A stretch of DNA of 64,000 nucleotides from an uncultured Bacteroidales bacterium (GTDB taxonomy: Bacteria > Bacteroidota > Bacteroidia > Bacteroidales > SZUA-534), in contig CADASL010000012.1 in the NCBI GenBank assembly GCA_902790595.1, forward strand, positions 30,170 to 94,169, given 5' to 3'. Both the position numbers and the translations under genes were made by a program. Position 1 is the first letter of the stretch, and each line of letters begins with the position of its first letter. The notes under the pieces were generated by a model. It made no database searches, was not told the DNA's origin, and saw nothing but the letters and a program-made list of their open reading frames with translations. Shown here in pieces: positions 34,995 to 44,397 of the stretch.

Positions 34995-36242
34995 ATGGCT
35001 GCCTATATAATATTGGTGTTGGTTCTGCTTTTGTTCGCATTCTTTTTTGCGGCGATGGAGGTGGCTTTTGTGTCGGCCAACAAGCTGCGCATCGAGCTCG
35101 ACAAAAAGCAGGACCGCGTTTTCTCGCAGATAATTGATGTGTTCATCGAGAAACCGGCGCAGTACTACGCCACAATGGCCATCGGTAATCTGACAGTGGT
35201 GGTGACACTGGCAATGGTGCTCACCGGCGACGGTCCTTGGCGGCAGCTGCCTGTCAGCGTGGCGGCGATATTGGCTGTTCAGGCGTGCGCCGCATTCCTG
35301 CTTTACCTTCTGGCGGGCGAGATTCTGCCCAAGCTGCTGGCTTTTCAAGAGTCGGGCAGTTTGCTGAAAATCATATCGTTACCGGCAGCGGTGTTCTACT
35401 ATATGTTCTATTTGGTTTCGAAGATTGTCTATCATACATCACGCTTTTTCGCTAACCGGTTCACCAAAACAAAAGTTAAGGAGAACGATGCCGTCTATTG
35501 GGGAGCTGTCGATTGGGATTCGCTTGCAGATGAGCAGATTAGCGAGTCTGATGACGATGACGAGTCGAACGATATGAAGCTCTTCCGCAACGCGCTCGAT
35601 TTCTCAGCCGTCAAGTTGCGCGAGTGTATGGTTCCGCGTCCCGAGATTGTGGGCATCAGCATCGACGACAGCATCGACGAGCTCAAAAAACTGTTTGTGA
35701 GCAGCGGCCTCTCAAAAATAATGGTTTACAAAGGCTCTATCGACAATGTGGTGGGCTTTGCTCCGTCAATATCAATGTTTCAGCACCCGACAAACATAGC
35801 GTCCATCACGCATAACCTGCCAATTGTGCCTGAGACTATGCCGGCCAACAAACTGCTCACGCTCTTCATTCAGAACCACCGCAGCATCGCCCTTGTGGTT
35901 GACGAGTTTGGCGGCACTTCGGGGATAGTCACTATGGAGGATATTCTGGAGGAGATTGTTGGCGATATTCAGGACGAGCACGACAAAAAACGCTACCGTG
36001 AGCACAAATTCGGCAAGAACCACTATCAGTTCTCGGCCCGCCTCGAAATCGACTACGTCAACGAGAAATATGACCTCGACCTGCCCGTATCGGACGAGTA
36101 TGAGACGCTTGCAGGGCTCATTCTGTCGCACTACGGGGCCATCCCCAAGGTGCAGGATGTGGTGTCGTTCGGAAAGTTCAGGTTCACCATTCTTCGCGCC
36201 AGCGCCACAAAAATCGAGCTTGTCGACGTCATTGTAAACTAA
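34995..36242 (+). CDS. CNNM/CorC-type membrane protein with CBS domains (hemolysin family)
   Basis: A 415-residue protein from the ATG at 34995. N-terminal CNNM membrane domain with about four helices (AAYIILVLVLLLFAFFFAAM; EVAFVSANKLRIELDKK), an acidic linker, a CBS pair beginning near residue 205 (MVPRPEIVGISIDDSIDELK ... VVDEFGGTSGIVTMEDILEE) and the C-terminal CorC_HlyC domain. The family handles divalent cations or supports membrane integrity; in Bacteroidetes GldE is a relative tied to gliding/T9SS, but the sequence does not decide between these. The PpiD-type foldase follows 235 bp downstream. Confidence 0.88.
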   Translation: MAAYIILVLVLLLFAFFFAAMEVAFVSANKLRIELDKKQDRVFSQIIDVFIEKPAQYYATMAIGNLTVVVTLAMVLTGDGPWRQLPVSVAAILAVQACAAFLLYLLAGEILPKLLAFQESGSLLKIISLPAAVFYYMFYLVSKIVYHTSRFFANRFTKTKVKENDAVYWGAVDWDSLADEQISESDDDDESNDMKLFRNALDFSAVKLRECMVPRPEIVGISIDDSIDELKKLFVSSGLSKIMVYKGSIDNVVGFAPSISMFQHPTNIASITHNLPIVPETMPANKLLTLFIQNHRSIALVVDEFGGTSGIVTMEDILEEIVGDIQDEHDKKRYREHKFGKNHYQFSARLEIDYVNEKYDLDLPVSDEYETLAGLILSHYGAIPKVQDVVSFGKFRFTILRASATKIELVDVIVN

Positions 36243-36431
36243 CCGGCGATTTTGGCGTCGCTTTGCGCGAAAATCGGGACAATTGGGTTGTAAATGTTGC
36301 CATTGCAACTGCCACATTGCCGTCACAACAGCCTGATTGTCATCGAATTGATTTTATAATACATTGATAATCAATTAATGATAAGTCGTTTTGAAAAAAA
36401 ACCTTTTTCCTATGCCGTTTCTAAAAATTGC

Positions 36432-36439
36432 TATCTTCG
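36432..36439 (+). promoter_or_regulatory. Possible -7 box of the PpiD-type gene
   Basis: TATCTTCG, one mismatch from TAnnTTTG, 38 bp before the ATG at 36478; no -33 match at the usual distance. Confidence 0.35.
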
Positions 36440-36477
36440 TAGCCTAAATTTTTGAAATAAACCTTAAAAAATAAAAA

Positions 36478-38580
36478 ATGGCAACTTTACAGAAAATACG
36501 TGATCACGCCGGAACACTGGTAACGATCATCGTCGCTTTAGCCTTGCTGGCATTCATCGTTGGTGACCTTTTCAAAGCCGACGGAACATTTGGAAGCTCA
36601 AGAAACAACGTCGGCTCGATAGCCGGAACTGACATTCCAATCCAGTACTACCAAGCCAAGGTTGACGAAAACACAGAAATCTACAAACAAAACACTCAGC
36701 AAAACTCTTTGGAGTCAGCTGTTTACGACCAAATCCAAGACCAAACTTGGGAGCAGCTCATCCGTCAGTATGTTATTGAGGAAGAGTATGCAAAGGCCGG
36801 CATCAACGTTACGGCCGACGAGTTGTTCGATATGGTTCAAGGCAACTTTGTTGACCCGCAGGTGATGCAGATTCCAATCTTCCGTGACGCCGAGACTGGC
36901 CAGTTCGACCGCAACTTGGTCATCCAGTTCCTGAAAAACAAGGATTTGGATCCGTCGGGTCAGGCAGCCGCATCGTGGACTGCATTCGAAAAGAGCCTTG
37001 TGCAGAACAAGAAAGACCAGAAATTCCTTTCGCTGGTTGGTATGGGAATGTACGCCACCAGTCTTCAGGCAGAAAAAGAGTCGAACGACAAAAACACCAA
37101 ATACGATTTCGACTATGTTCAGTTGCGCTACAGCTCTGTTGCTGACTCGCTTGTGAAGGTTACAGAGAGCGACTTGAAGAGCTATTACGGCAACCACAAG
37201 AAAGATTTTGAGCAGGAAGAGTCGCGCGACATCTACTATGTTGTGTTCCCGATTGTGGCTTCGGAAGATGACCGCCAGAACACCGTCAAGAGTGTTGAGG
37301 ATTTGAAAAACGAGTTTGCAAGCAAGGACGAAGACGCTATTGAGCAATTCGTTAACCTTGAGTCGGAAATCGCCTTCAACGGCAAATATCTTGCAAAAGA
37401 GGACCTTTCGGAGCCAGTTGCCGAGTTGTTCGACGCCGCTGACAACACCGTTGTTGGACCGTATGAGGAGGGCAACTATGTGAAGATTGCCCGCAAGCTT
37501 GCCAGCGCAAAAGTTGCCGACTCTGTTGAGGCTCGCCATATTCTCATCCGCCCGTCGGCCGCTTTGAGCGAAGATGACGCAAAAGCAAAAGCCGACAGCA
37601 TTTTGAACGCCATCAAGAAAGGCGCTTCGTTTGCCGAAATGGCTGAGAAATTCTCGGCTGACGGCTCTGCACAAGACGGCGGCAACCTGGGTTGGTTCAC
37701 TGAGGGCCAGATGGTTAAAGAGTTCAACGACGCTTGCTTCTTCGGTAAGAAGGGCGATCTGGTTGTTGTGAAAACACAATTCGGCTATCACGTTGTTGAG
37801 ATTCAAGACCAGACCAAACCGTTGCAGAAGGTTAAATTGGCAGTTATCGCCCGCGAGATTTCGGCAAGCAACAAAACCGTTGACGCCATCTACGCCAACG
37901 CAAGCCGCTTCGGCAGCACAAACAGCAGCTTGTCAGCTTTCCGTGGCAACGCCGACAAAGAAGGTTTGACTCTGCGTACCGCAAACATCAAACGTAACGA
38001 CCGCCGTTTGTCAAACTTCGACAACCCGCGCCAAGTTATCCGTTGGGCCTACAAGGCTGACAAGGGCGATATGTCGGAAATTTTTGAGCTCGATGGCCAG
38101 TTTGTGATTGCAATGGTTGCCGATGTTCACAAAAAAGGTGTGGCATCGTTTGACGAGGTTCGCAACGACATCGCACGCCGCGTGCTGATTGAGAAGAAAG
38201 CTGAATATCTGGTATCGAAACTCAACGACGCCAGCGCAGGTGCTTCAACTCTTCAGGCTGTTGCCGACAAACTTGGCGAGCAGCTTAAAGAAGCCAAGAG
38301 CGTTTCTTACTCTTCGTATTCGGTTCCGACAGTTGGTGTTGAGCCGAGTCTGCAAGCCGCAATGGTTACTTTGGACGAGCAGAAAATCAGCAGCCCGATT
38401 AAAGGTAACAACGCTGTTTACTTGATTCAGGTTAAGCAGGTTGAGAAAGCCGAGAACGTTGATTTGGCCCGCGAGCGCGAGTTGCTGCAGCGCACCAATA
38501 TGTCGAAGGCTGGTTATCAGGTTCTGTCAGCAATTGAGGCTGCCGCCGACATTGAGGACAACCGTTCGAACTTCTATTAG
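36478..38580 (+). CDS. PpiD-type peptidyl-prolyl isomerase / periplasmic foldase
   Basis: A 700-residue protein anchored by one N-terminal helix (LVTIIVALALLAFIVGDLF) with a large periplasmic part: SurA_N-like chaperone segments on both sides of a parvulin domain at about residues 350-445 (VEARHILIRPSAALSEDDAK ... GGNLGWFTEGQMVKEFNDAC ... TQFGYHVVEI). It follows the Bacteroidetes PpiD layout, in which a 600-700-residue form is usual. Role: folding of exported and outer-membrane proteins, relevant given the many receptors and T9SS cargos in this window. Codon use is GC-rich at third positions, typical of a well-expressed core gene. Confidence 0.93.
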   Translation: MATLQKIRDHAGTLVTIIVALALLAFIVGDLFKADGTFGSSRNNVGSIAGTDIPIQYYQAKVDENTEIYKQNTQQNSLESAVYDQIQDQTWEQLIRQYVIEEEYAKAGINVTADELFDMVQGNFVDPQVMQIPIFRDAETGQFDRNLVIQFLKNKDLDPSGQAAASWTAFEKSLVQNKKDQKFLSLVGMGMYATSLQAEKESNDKNTKYDFDYVQLRYSSVADSLVKVTESDLKSYYGNHKKDFEQEESRDIYYVVFPIVASEDDRQNTVKSVEDLKNEFASKDEDAIEQFVNLESEIAFNGKYLAKEDLSEPVAELFDAADNTVVGPYEEGNYVKIARKLASAKVADSVEARHILIRPSAALSEDDAKAKADSILNAIKKGASFAEMAEKFSADGSAQDGGNLGWFTEGQMVKEFNDACFFGKKGDLVVVKTQFGYHVVEIQDQTKPLQKVKLAVIAREISASNKTVDAIYANASRFGSTNSSLSAFRGNADKEGLTLRTANIKRNDRRLSNFDNPRQVIRWAYKADKGDMSEIFELDGQFVIAMVADVHKKGVASFDEVRNDIARRVLIEKKAEYLVSKLNDASAGASTLQAVADKLGEQLKEAKSVSYSSYSVPTVGVEPSLQAAMVTLDEQKISSPIKGNNAVYLIQVKQVEKAENVDLARERELLQRTNMSKAGYQVLSAIEAAADIEDNRSNFY

Positions 38581-38599
38581 CAGATATTAAAATCACCAT

Positions 38600-38629
38600 A
38601 AAAGGTTGGGCATTGTCCAACCTTTTTTG
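38600..38629 (+). terminator. Terminator of the PpiD-type gene
   Basis: AAAGGTTGG, a seven-base loop, CCAACCTTTTTT. Confidence 0.9.
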
Positions 38630-38706
38630 TTTCTTTAAAACTCATTACGAAGAGTCTCATTTAGGGGCAATCGGGATATTCTGACAACAATTAAAACAGT
38701 ATTAAT

Positions 38707-39789
38707 ATGAGCAAAAAAGTAGCGTTAATCACGGGTATAACAGGGCAGGACGGCTCGTTTCTGGCAGAGTTCCTTTTGGAGAAAGATTATGAGGTTCACG
38801 GCATTATGCGCCGTTCATCGTCGTTCAACACCGGACGCATCGAGCACCTTTATCTCGATGAGTGGGTGCGTGATATGAAGCAGAAACGCCTTATCAATCT
38901 GCATTATGGCGATATGACAGACTCGAGCTCGCTCATCCGCATCATCCAACTTGTGCAACCCGATGAAATCTACAACCTGGCCGCACAGAGCCACGTGAAG
39001 GTGTCGTTCGACGTGCCTGAATACACCGCTGAGGCCGATGCTGTCGGCACGTTGCGCCTGCTTGAGGCTGTGCGCATTCTCGGTCTTGAGAAGAAATGCA
39101 AAATCTATCAGGCTTCAACGTCGGAACTGTTCGGCTTGGTGCAGGAAGTGCCGCAGAAAGAGACAACGCCGTTCTATCCGCGCAGCCCGTACGGTGTTGC
39201 AAAGCAGTACGGATTCTGGATTACGAAGAACTACCGCGAGTCGTACGGAATGTACGCCTGCAACGGCATTCTGTTCAACCACGAGAGCGAGCGCCGCGGC
39301 GAGACTTTTGTCACCCGCAAGATTACACTGGCCGCCGCACGCATTGTGCAGGGCTATCAGGACAAACTCTATCTGGGCAACCTGAACTCACTGCGCGACT
39401 GGGGCTACGCCAAGGATTACGTTGAGTGTATGTGGCTGATTCTGCAGCAGGAAAAGCCCGACGATTTTGTGATTGCCACGGGCGAGTATCACACTGTCCG
39501 CGATTTCTGCACGCTGGCTTTCAAGACTTTGGGCGTCAATCTGCGCTGGGAAGGCGAGGGTGTGAACGAGAAGGGCATTGACACCGCCACGGGCAAGATT
39601 CTGGTTGAGGTGGACCCGAAATATTTCCGTCCCGCCGAGGTTGACCAACTGCTTGGCGACCCCACCAAAGCCAAAACAAAACTCGGCTGGAACCCGCGCA
39701 AGACAAGTTTCGAGGACCTGGTGAAGATTATGGTTGAGCACGATATGAAGTTTGTGAAGAAGATACATTTGAAGGCGAATATGGAATAG
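38707..39789 (+). CDS. gmd: GDP-mannose 4,6-dehydratase
   Basis: A 360-residue short-chain dehydrogenase (extended type). NAD(P)-binding [17 protein letters not shown] at the N-terminus, the typical [16 protein letters not shown], and the catalytic YxxxK as [12 protein letters not shown] with the upstream Ser/Thr in ASTSELFG. It converts GDP-mannose to GDP-4-keto-6-deoxymannose, the first step to GDP-fucose. It is followed by fcl, 122 bp away, across a long perfect palindrome. First of the sugar-nucleotide genes. Confidence 0.97.
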   Translation: MSKKVALITGITGQDGSFLAEFLLEKDYEVHGIMRRSSSFNTGRIEHLYLDEWVRDMKQKRLINLHYGDMTDSSSLIRIIQLVQPDEIYNLAAQSHVKVSFDVPEYTAEADAVGTLRLLEAVRILGLEKKCKIYQASTSELFGLVQEVPQKETTPFYPRSPYGVAKQYGFWITKNYRESYGMYACNGILFNHESERRGETFVTRKITLAAARIVQGYQDKLYLGNLNSLRDWGYAKDYVECMWLILQQEKPDDFVIATGEYHTVRDFCTLAFKTLGVNLRWEGEGVNEKGIDTATGKILVEVDPKYFRPAEVDQLLGDPTKAKTKLGWNPRKTSFEDLVKIMVEHDMKFVKKIHLKANME

Positions 39790-39803
39790 GTTAGAGGTAA
39801 GGG

Positions 39804-39863
39804 TTTAGAAGGTTTAGCGCTTCGCTGTTTAGAAAGTTTAGTTCTAAACTTTCTAAACCTTCT
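39804..39863 (+). repeat. Palindrome and direct repeats between gmd and fcl
   Basis: GTTTAGAAAGTTTAG (39827-39841) and CTAAACTTTCTAAAC (39844-39858) are a perfect 15-bp inverted repeat with a 2-bp centre. A related arm AGAAGGTTTAG (39808-39818) can instead pair with CTAAACCTTCT (39853-39863), giving two mutually exclusive hairpins. No U-run follows. A degraded relative of the GTTTAG word occurs after asnS near 21722. Confidence 0.85.
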
Positions 39864-39911
39864 CAACACTATCTTTACTCATTAAACTTTACACTTTACT
39901 CACAAAGAACA

Positions 39912-40853
39912 ATGGAAAAGACAAGCAAAATATACGTAGCAGGCCACCGCGGAATGGTGGGTTCGGCCATTGTGCGCGAGTTGCAGCGGCAGGGCTACAC
40001 CAATATAATCACCCGCACTCATAAGGAACTCGACCTTTGCCGACAGGCGGATGTTGAGGCGTTTTTTGCGGCCGAGAAACCCGAATATGTTTTTCTGGCG
40101 GCGGCGAAAGTGGGCGGCATTGTGGCCAACCAAAGTGCGCTAGCCGACTTTATGTATCAGAATATGATACTGGAAATGAACGTAATACACGCTGCCTGGC
40201 AGAACGGCTGCAAGAAACTTGAGTTCCTTGGTTCGTCGTGCATTTATCCGCGAATGGCGCCGCAGCCGATGAAGGAATCGTGCCTGCTGACGTCGGAATT
40301 GGAAAAAACCAACGAGGCATACGCTTTGGCGAAGATTTCAGGCCTGAAATACTGCGAGTTCCTGAACCGCCAATACGGCACCGACTATATCAGCGTGATG
40401 CCGACCAACCTTTACGGACCCAACGACAACTACCACCCCGAGCACAGCCACGTGCTGCCTGCTTTGATTCGGCGCTTCCACGAGGCAAAAGTGTCGGGTG
40501 CTGAATCGGTAACTTGTTGGGGCGACGGCAGTCCGTTGCGCGAGTTCCTTTATGTTGACGACCTTGCCAACTTGTGCGTCTTTCTGATGAACAATTACAG
40601 TGGCAACGAGACTGTCAATGCTGGAACGGGTAAGGAGTTGACAATAAAACAGTTGACCGAACTTGTAGCGAAAGTTGTGGGCTACAAAGGCGAGATAAAA
40701 TGGGACACCACACGCCCAAACGGCACGCCGCGTAAGTTGCTCGATGTGTCGAAAGCCGAGCGTTTGGGCTGGCGTTACAAAACTGAACTTGAGGATGGCA
40801 TTCGTTTGTCGTACAACGATTTCTTGACAAACCCAATGCGTGCCGAAAGATAA
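39912..40853 (+). CDS. fcl: GDP-L-fucose synthase
   Basis: A 313-residue NADPH-dependent epimerase/reductase. Nucleotide-binding VAGHRGMVGSAIVREL, the family signature AAAKVGGIVANQS, and catalytic YxxxK in EAYALAKISGLKYCE; LYGPNDNY and SRHVLPALI-like regions are present (HSHVLPALIRRFHEAK). It makes GDP-L-fucose from the gmd product. In Bacteroidetes fucose is used in capsule and surface glycans and in O-glycosylation of proteins. Confidence 0.97.
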   Translation: MEKTSKIYVAGHRGMVGSAIVRELQRQGYTNIITRTHKELDLCRQADVEAFFAAEKPEYVFLAAAKVGGIVANQSALADFMYQNMILEMNVIHAAWQNGCKKLEFLGSSCIYPRMAPQPMKESCLLTSELEKTNEAYALAKISGLKYCEFLNRQYGTDYISVMPTNLYGPNDNYHPEHSHVLPALIRRFHEAKVSGAESVTCWGDGSPLREFLYVDDLANLCVFLMNNYSGNETVNAGTGKELTIKQLTELVAKVVGYKGEIKWDTTRPNGTPRKLLDVSKAERLGWRYKTELEDGIRLSYNDFLTNPMRAER

Positions 40854-40873
40854 ATAAGTAAAATCTTGATATT

Positions 40874-42184
40874 ATGAATATTGCAATTGTTGGAACAGGA
40901 TATGTCGGACTTGTGTCTGGCGTTTGCTTTGCCGAAATGGGCATTGATGTAACCTGCGTCGATATTGATAGCGCAAAAATTGAGCGTTTGAAACAAGGCG
41001 AGATACCAATCTACGAGCCTGGGCTCGACGAGATGCTGTTACGCAATGTGGCCGCTGGTCGTCTGCACTTCACAACCGACCTTCGCACCTGTCTCGACAA
41101 TGTCGAGGTGGTCTTTTCGGCCGTCGGCACACCGCCAGATGAGGACGGAAGCGCTGATTTGCAATATGTTTTGGCTGTGGCACGCACCTTCGGACAGAGT
41201 ATCAGCAAATACACTATTCTGGTAACAAAATCGACAGTGCCTGTGGGTACGGCACAGAAGGTGAAAGCTGCCATTCAGCAGGAACTGGACAAGCGCGGTG
41301 TGCAAGTCGAATTCGATGTGGCTTCCAACCCCGAATTTTTGAAAGAGGGCGCGGCTATCAAGGACTTTATGGGTCCCGACCGTGTGGTTGTGGGCACCGA
41401 CAGCCCGCGTGCGCAGAAGATTATGGCGCGTCTCTACAAGCCGTTTATGCTCAACAGCGAGCGAATGATTTTCACCGACATTCCGTCGGCCGAAATGATA
41501 AAATACGCGGCCAACTCGATGCTGGCCACCCGCATATCGTTTATGAACGACATTGCCAACCTGTGCGAACTTGTTGGCGCCGACGTGAATATGGTGCGCA
41601 AAGGCATTGGCAGCGACACCCGTATTGGCCGCAAATTCCTTTATCCTGGCTGCGGCTACGGTGGCAGTTGCTTCCCCAAAGATGTGAAGGCGCTCATTAA
41701 AACAGCCGAGCAAAGCGGGTATCAGATGCGTGTGCTCAAGGCTGTTGAGGAGGTGAACGAACGGCAGAAAGCCATTTTGTTTGACAAACTCAACAAGCGT
41801 TTCGACGGAAATCTTAAAGGTAAAACCGTGGCTTTATGGGGATTAGCCTTCAAACCCGAAACCGACGATATGCGCGAGGCGCCCGCTCTGGTGCTTATCG
41901 AAAAACTTCTGGCCGCAGGCTGCACCGTCAAGGTTTTTGACCCCGTGGCAATGGACGAGTGCCGCCGCCGTGTGGGCGACAAAGTGCGCTACGGCAAGGA
42001 TATGTACGACGCCACCGTCGATGCCGACGCGCTCATTCTGGTAACAGAGTGGAAGACATTCCGTATGCCGAGTTGGGATGTGCTGGCACGCTCGATGCGG
42101 AACAAACTTGTGATTGACGGCCGCAATATTTACGATGCTGCGGAACTTGCCGAGTCGGGATTTGAATATTGCAAGATAGGCTGA
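40874..42184 (+). CDS. ugd: UDP-glucose 6-dehydrogenase
   Basis: A 436-residue enzyme. N-terminal Rossmann motif VGTGYVGLVSGVCFAEMG; catalytic cysteine in YPGCGYGGSCFPKD (residues about 256-269); C-terminal UDP-binding domain (LAFKPETDDMREAPAL). It oxidises UDP-glucose twice to UDP-glucuronate, using NAD. It starts 20 bp after fcl, and its stop overlaps the next start by one base (TGATG), so it is translationally coupled to the epimerase that uses its product. Confidence 0.96.
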   Translation: MNIAIVGTGYVGLVSGVCFAEMGIDVTCVDIDSAKIERLKQGEIPIYEPGLDEMLLRNVAAGRLHFTTDLRTCLDNVEVVFSAVGTPPDEDGSADLQYVLAVARTFGQSISKYTILVTKSTVPVGTAQKVKAAIQQELDKRGVQVEFDVASNPEFLKEGAAIKDFMGPDRVVVGTDSPRAQKIMARLYKPFMLNSERMIFTDIPSAEMIKYAANSMLATRISFMNDIANLCELVGADVNMVRKGIGSDTRIGRKFLYPGCGYGGSCFPKDVKALIKTAEQSGYQMRVLKAVEEVNERQKAILFDKLNKRFDGNLKGKTVALWGLAFKPETDDMREAPALVLIEKLLAAGCTVKVFDPVAMDECRRRVGDKVRYGKDMYDATVDADALILVTEWKTFRMPSWDVLARSMRNKLVIDGRNIYDAAELAESGFEYCKIG

Positions 42185-43209
42185 TGAACGTACTCGTAAC
42201 AGGTGCCGCTGGATTTATCGGGTTTCACCTTGCCCGCCGCTTGCTCGAGGCTGGGCACACGGTTACGGGTATAGACAATCTGAACAGTTATTACACTGTC
42301 AATCTGAAAAATGCGCGGTTGACCGAGTTAGGTGTCGATGTCAGCAAAATCGATGGCGGGCAACCTGTGAGAAGCACTGTATATCAGCAATTTGAATTTA
42401 TTAAACTGAACATTGAGGACCGCGAGCGGCTGCCGCAAGTTTTTGAGCGCGGGCGGTTCGATGTGGTTGTCAATCTGGCCGCGCAGGCTGGAATGCGATT
42501 CTCAATCGACGAGCCTTTCTCGTTCATTGACAGCAATATAGTTGGTTTTACCAACGTTCTTGAATGTTGCCGCCACAGCCAAATCAAGCATTTGATTTAC
42601 GCGTCGTCGAGCAGCGTTTACGGCAGCAACACCAAGGTGCCCTTTGCCGAAACCGACCGCACCGACAACCCCGTCAACCTGTACGCCGCCACCAAGCGCG
42701 CCAACGAGTTGATGGCGAGTTGCTACTCGTCGCTCTACGGCATACCCGCCACGGGGCTGCGTTTTTTCACGGTCTATGGTCCGTGGGGCCGCGCCGATAT
42801 GGCCCCAATGCTCTTTGCACGCGCAATCAGCAGCGGTGAGCCAATCCGCGTTTTCAATGGTGGCGACCTTTTGCGCGACTTCACTTATATCGATGACATT
42901 ATCGACAGCCTGATGATGGTGCTCACCAAACTGCCTGAGCCACAAGCCGATGGCCGCCGACACAAGGTTTACAACGTTGGCTGCTCGTCGCCCGTGCGGC
43001 TGTCCGATTTCATTGCGTTGCTCGAGGACGCGCTTGGGCGCAAGGCCGAAAAGCAGATGCTGCCGATGCAGCCTGGTGACCTTTATCAAACTTTCGCCGA
43101 TTCGTCGGCCTTTGAGCGCGACTTTGGATTCCGCCCGAAAACGTCTGTGGCAGAAGGTGTTAAGCGCTTTGCCGAGTGGTTCAAGTGGTACAACAGCCAA
43201 ACGGTTTAA
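42184..43209 (+). CDS. UDP-glucuronate 4-epimerase-like NAD-dependent epimerase
   Basis: A 341-residue extended SDR protein from the ATG at 42184. TGAAGFIGFHLARRLL, then the typical GIDNLNSYYTVNLKNARL (a hallmark of the UDP-glucuronate 4-epimerase group), AQAGMRFSIDEPFSFIDSN, and YxxxK as LYAATKRANELM. Expected product: UDP-galacturonate. The one-base overlap with ugd supports the substrate call. Confidence 0.92.
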   Translation: MNVLVTGAAGFIGFHLARRLLEAGHTVTGIDNLNSYYTVNLKNARLTELGVDVSKIDGGQPVRSTVYQQFEFIKLNIEDRERLPQVFERGRFDVVVNLAAQAGMRFSIDEPFSFIDSNIVGFTNVLECCRHSQIKHLIYASSSSVYGSNTKVPFAETDRTDNPVNLYAATKRANELMASCYSSLYGIPATGLRFFTVYGPWGRADMAPMLFARAISSGEPIRVFNGGDLLRDFTYIDDIIDSLMMVLTKLPEPQADGRRHKVYNVGCSSPVRLSDFIALLEDALGRKAEKQMLPMQPGDLYQTFADSSAFERDFGFRPKTSVAEGVKRFAEWFKWYNSQTV

Positions 43210-43219
43210 CTTCGGAACT

Positions 43220-44326
43220 ATGGCACTGACGGTTTACTTTTTCGGGTCGCTGCCGAATGGCGTTGAGCCCTACTACGGCGGCGGCGAGGTGGGCAACAAA
43301 CGCACCGTCGATATGCTGCGCCAATTTGGTTTTAAAGTGCGGATTGTCAGAAAGTTGCGATGCAAACTCACGGCTTCGCAATTTGTAAAATTGATAACCT
43401 ATCCGTTCCGCGCTGCAATCGGGGTTGGCGCGTTTCTTGGCTTGCTTTTGTTCGGCTCGCGCAAAGCGATAGTGCACATTTCGGGTTTTTACGGCCCGAC
43501 AATCTTTTTTGAATACATTTTGGCAGAGGCTGCCAACTTGCTGGGTTACAAGATTATATACGAAATGCGCGGTGGTGGTGCCGAAGCGTATCACAAAAGT
43601 GGCTCGGCCGTTTATCGGTTATGCTTTGCGCGAATTGTCCGCAAGGCGAGGGTGATTTTCTCGCAAGGCGTTGAGAATGAGCCGCTTTTGAAGTCGATTT
43701 CCGACACGCCAATCTTCTACTATCCGAATTACGTTGAGGCAAGTTATCTGCCGTCAGCATTGCCGCAAAAGCCTGAAAATGTGGTTAATCTGATATATTT
43801 CGGTCGCATTGAGCCGCAGAAGAACGTGAAACTGATTGTCGAGACCGCCGCCATTTTGCAGAAGAAAACGGATATCTCGCTGACAATCATTGGAAAAGGG
43901 CAGCACGACTACGTTGGCGAGGTGATTCGCCAAATGGAACAGACGCTCAAGTCTGGCACCTACACGTTCATTTCGGGCTACGCCCGCATTGGCATTCGTA
44001 ACATTCTGCTCGACAAGCATTTCCTGATTTATCCGTCAACGCTTGCGCGCGAGGGGCAATCAAATTCCATTACCGAATCAATGAGTTGCGGTGTGGTGCC
44101 CGTTTCGAGTCCGCAGGGATTCAGCCGCACAGTTATCGGCAACGACCGTCTGATTGTCAGCGAATTATCGGCGCAAGCCTACGCCGACCGCGTGCTCGAA
44201 ATCCTTTCCGACGGTAGTTTCAGCGAGTTGAGCAAATTTGTTTACGAGCGCATAAAATCGAACTACACGCAAGCCGTTATCGAGCCGAAGTTGCGCGAGC
44301 AGTATGAGCGGCTTTGGGGTGGGTGA
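43220..44326 (+). CDS. Glycosyltransferase, GT4-like
   Basis: A 368-residue protein from the ATG at 43220, 10 bp after the epimerase; a much longer in-frame extension inside the epimerase gene is a shadow. GT-B fold: N-terminal domain with FFGSLPNGVEPYYGGGEVGN and a hydrophobic membrane-associated stretch (IGVGAFLGLLLFG), C-terminal domain with IYFGRIEPQKNVKLIVETAA and the nucleotide-sugar-binding ESMSCGVVPVSS. Donor and acceptor are unknown; its place after ugd and the epimerase suggests a uronic-acid donor (inference). Confidence 0.85.
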   Translation: MALTVYFFGSLPNGVEPYYGGGEVGNKRTVDMLRQFGFKVRIVRKLRCKLTASQFVKLITYPFRAAIGVGAFLGLLLFGSRKAIVHISGFYGPTIFFEYILAEAANLLGYKIIYEMRGGGAEAYHKSGSAVYRLCFARIVRKARVIFSQGVENEPLLKSISDTPIFYYPNYVEASYLPSALPQKPENVVNLIYFGRIEPQKNVKLIVETAAILQKKTDISLTIIGKGQHDYVGEVIRQMEQTLKSGTYTFISGYARIGIRNILLDKHFLIYPSTLAREGQSNSITESMSCGVVPVSSPQGFSRTVIGNDRLIVSELSAQAYADRVLEILSDGSFSELSKFVYERIKSNYTQAVIEPKLREQYERLWGG

Positions 44327-44397
44327 GAAACCTGCATTTTTTTGCACACCGACCACATATTATTGTTTCTTTTGCACCGATTTTAAAACAGAACGAA

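Noticed and set aside
36715..37806. Minus-strand open frame opposite the PpiD-type gene
   Set aside because: Shadow frame; the plus-strand foldase has clear domains.
42950..43219. N-terminal extension of the glycosyltransferase
   Set aside because: It overlaps the 3' part of the epimerase gene in another frame; the ATG at 43220 gives a normal GT start.
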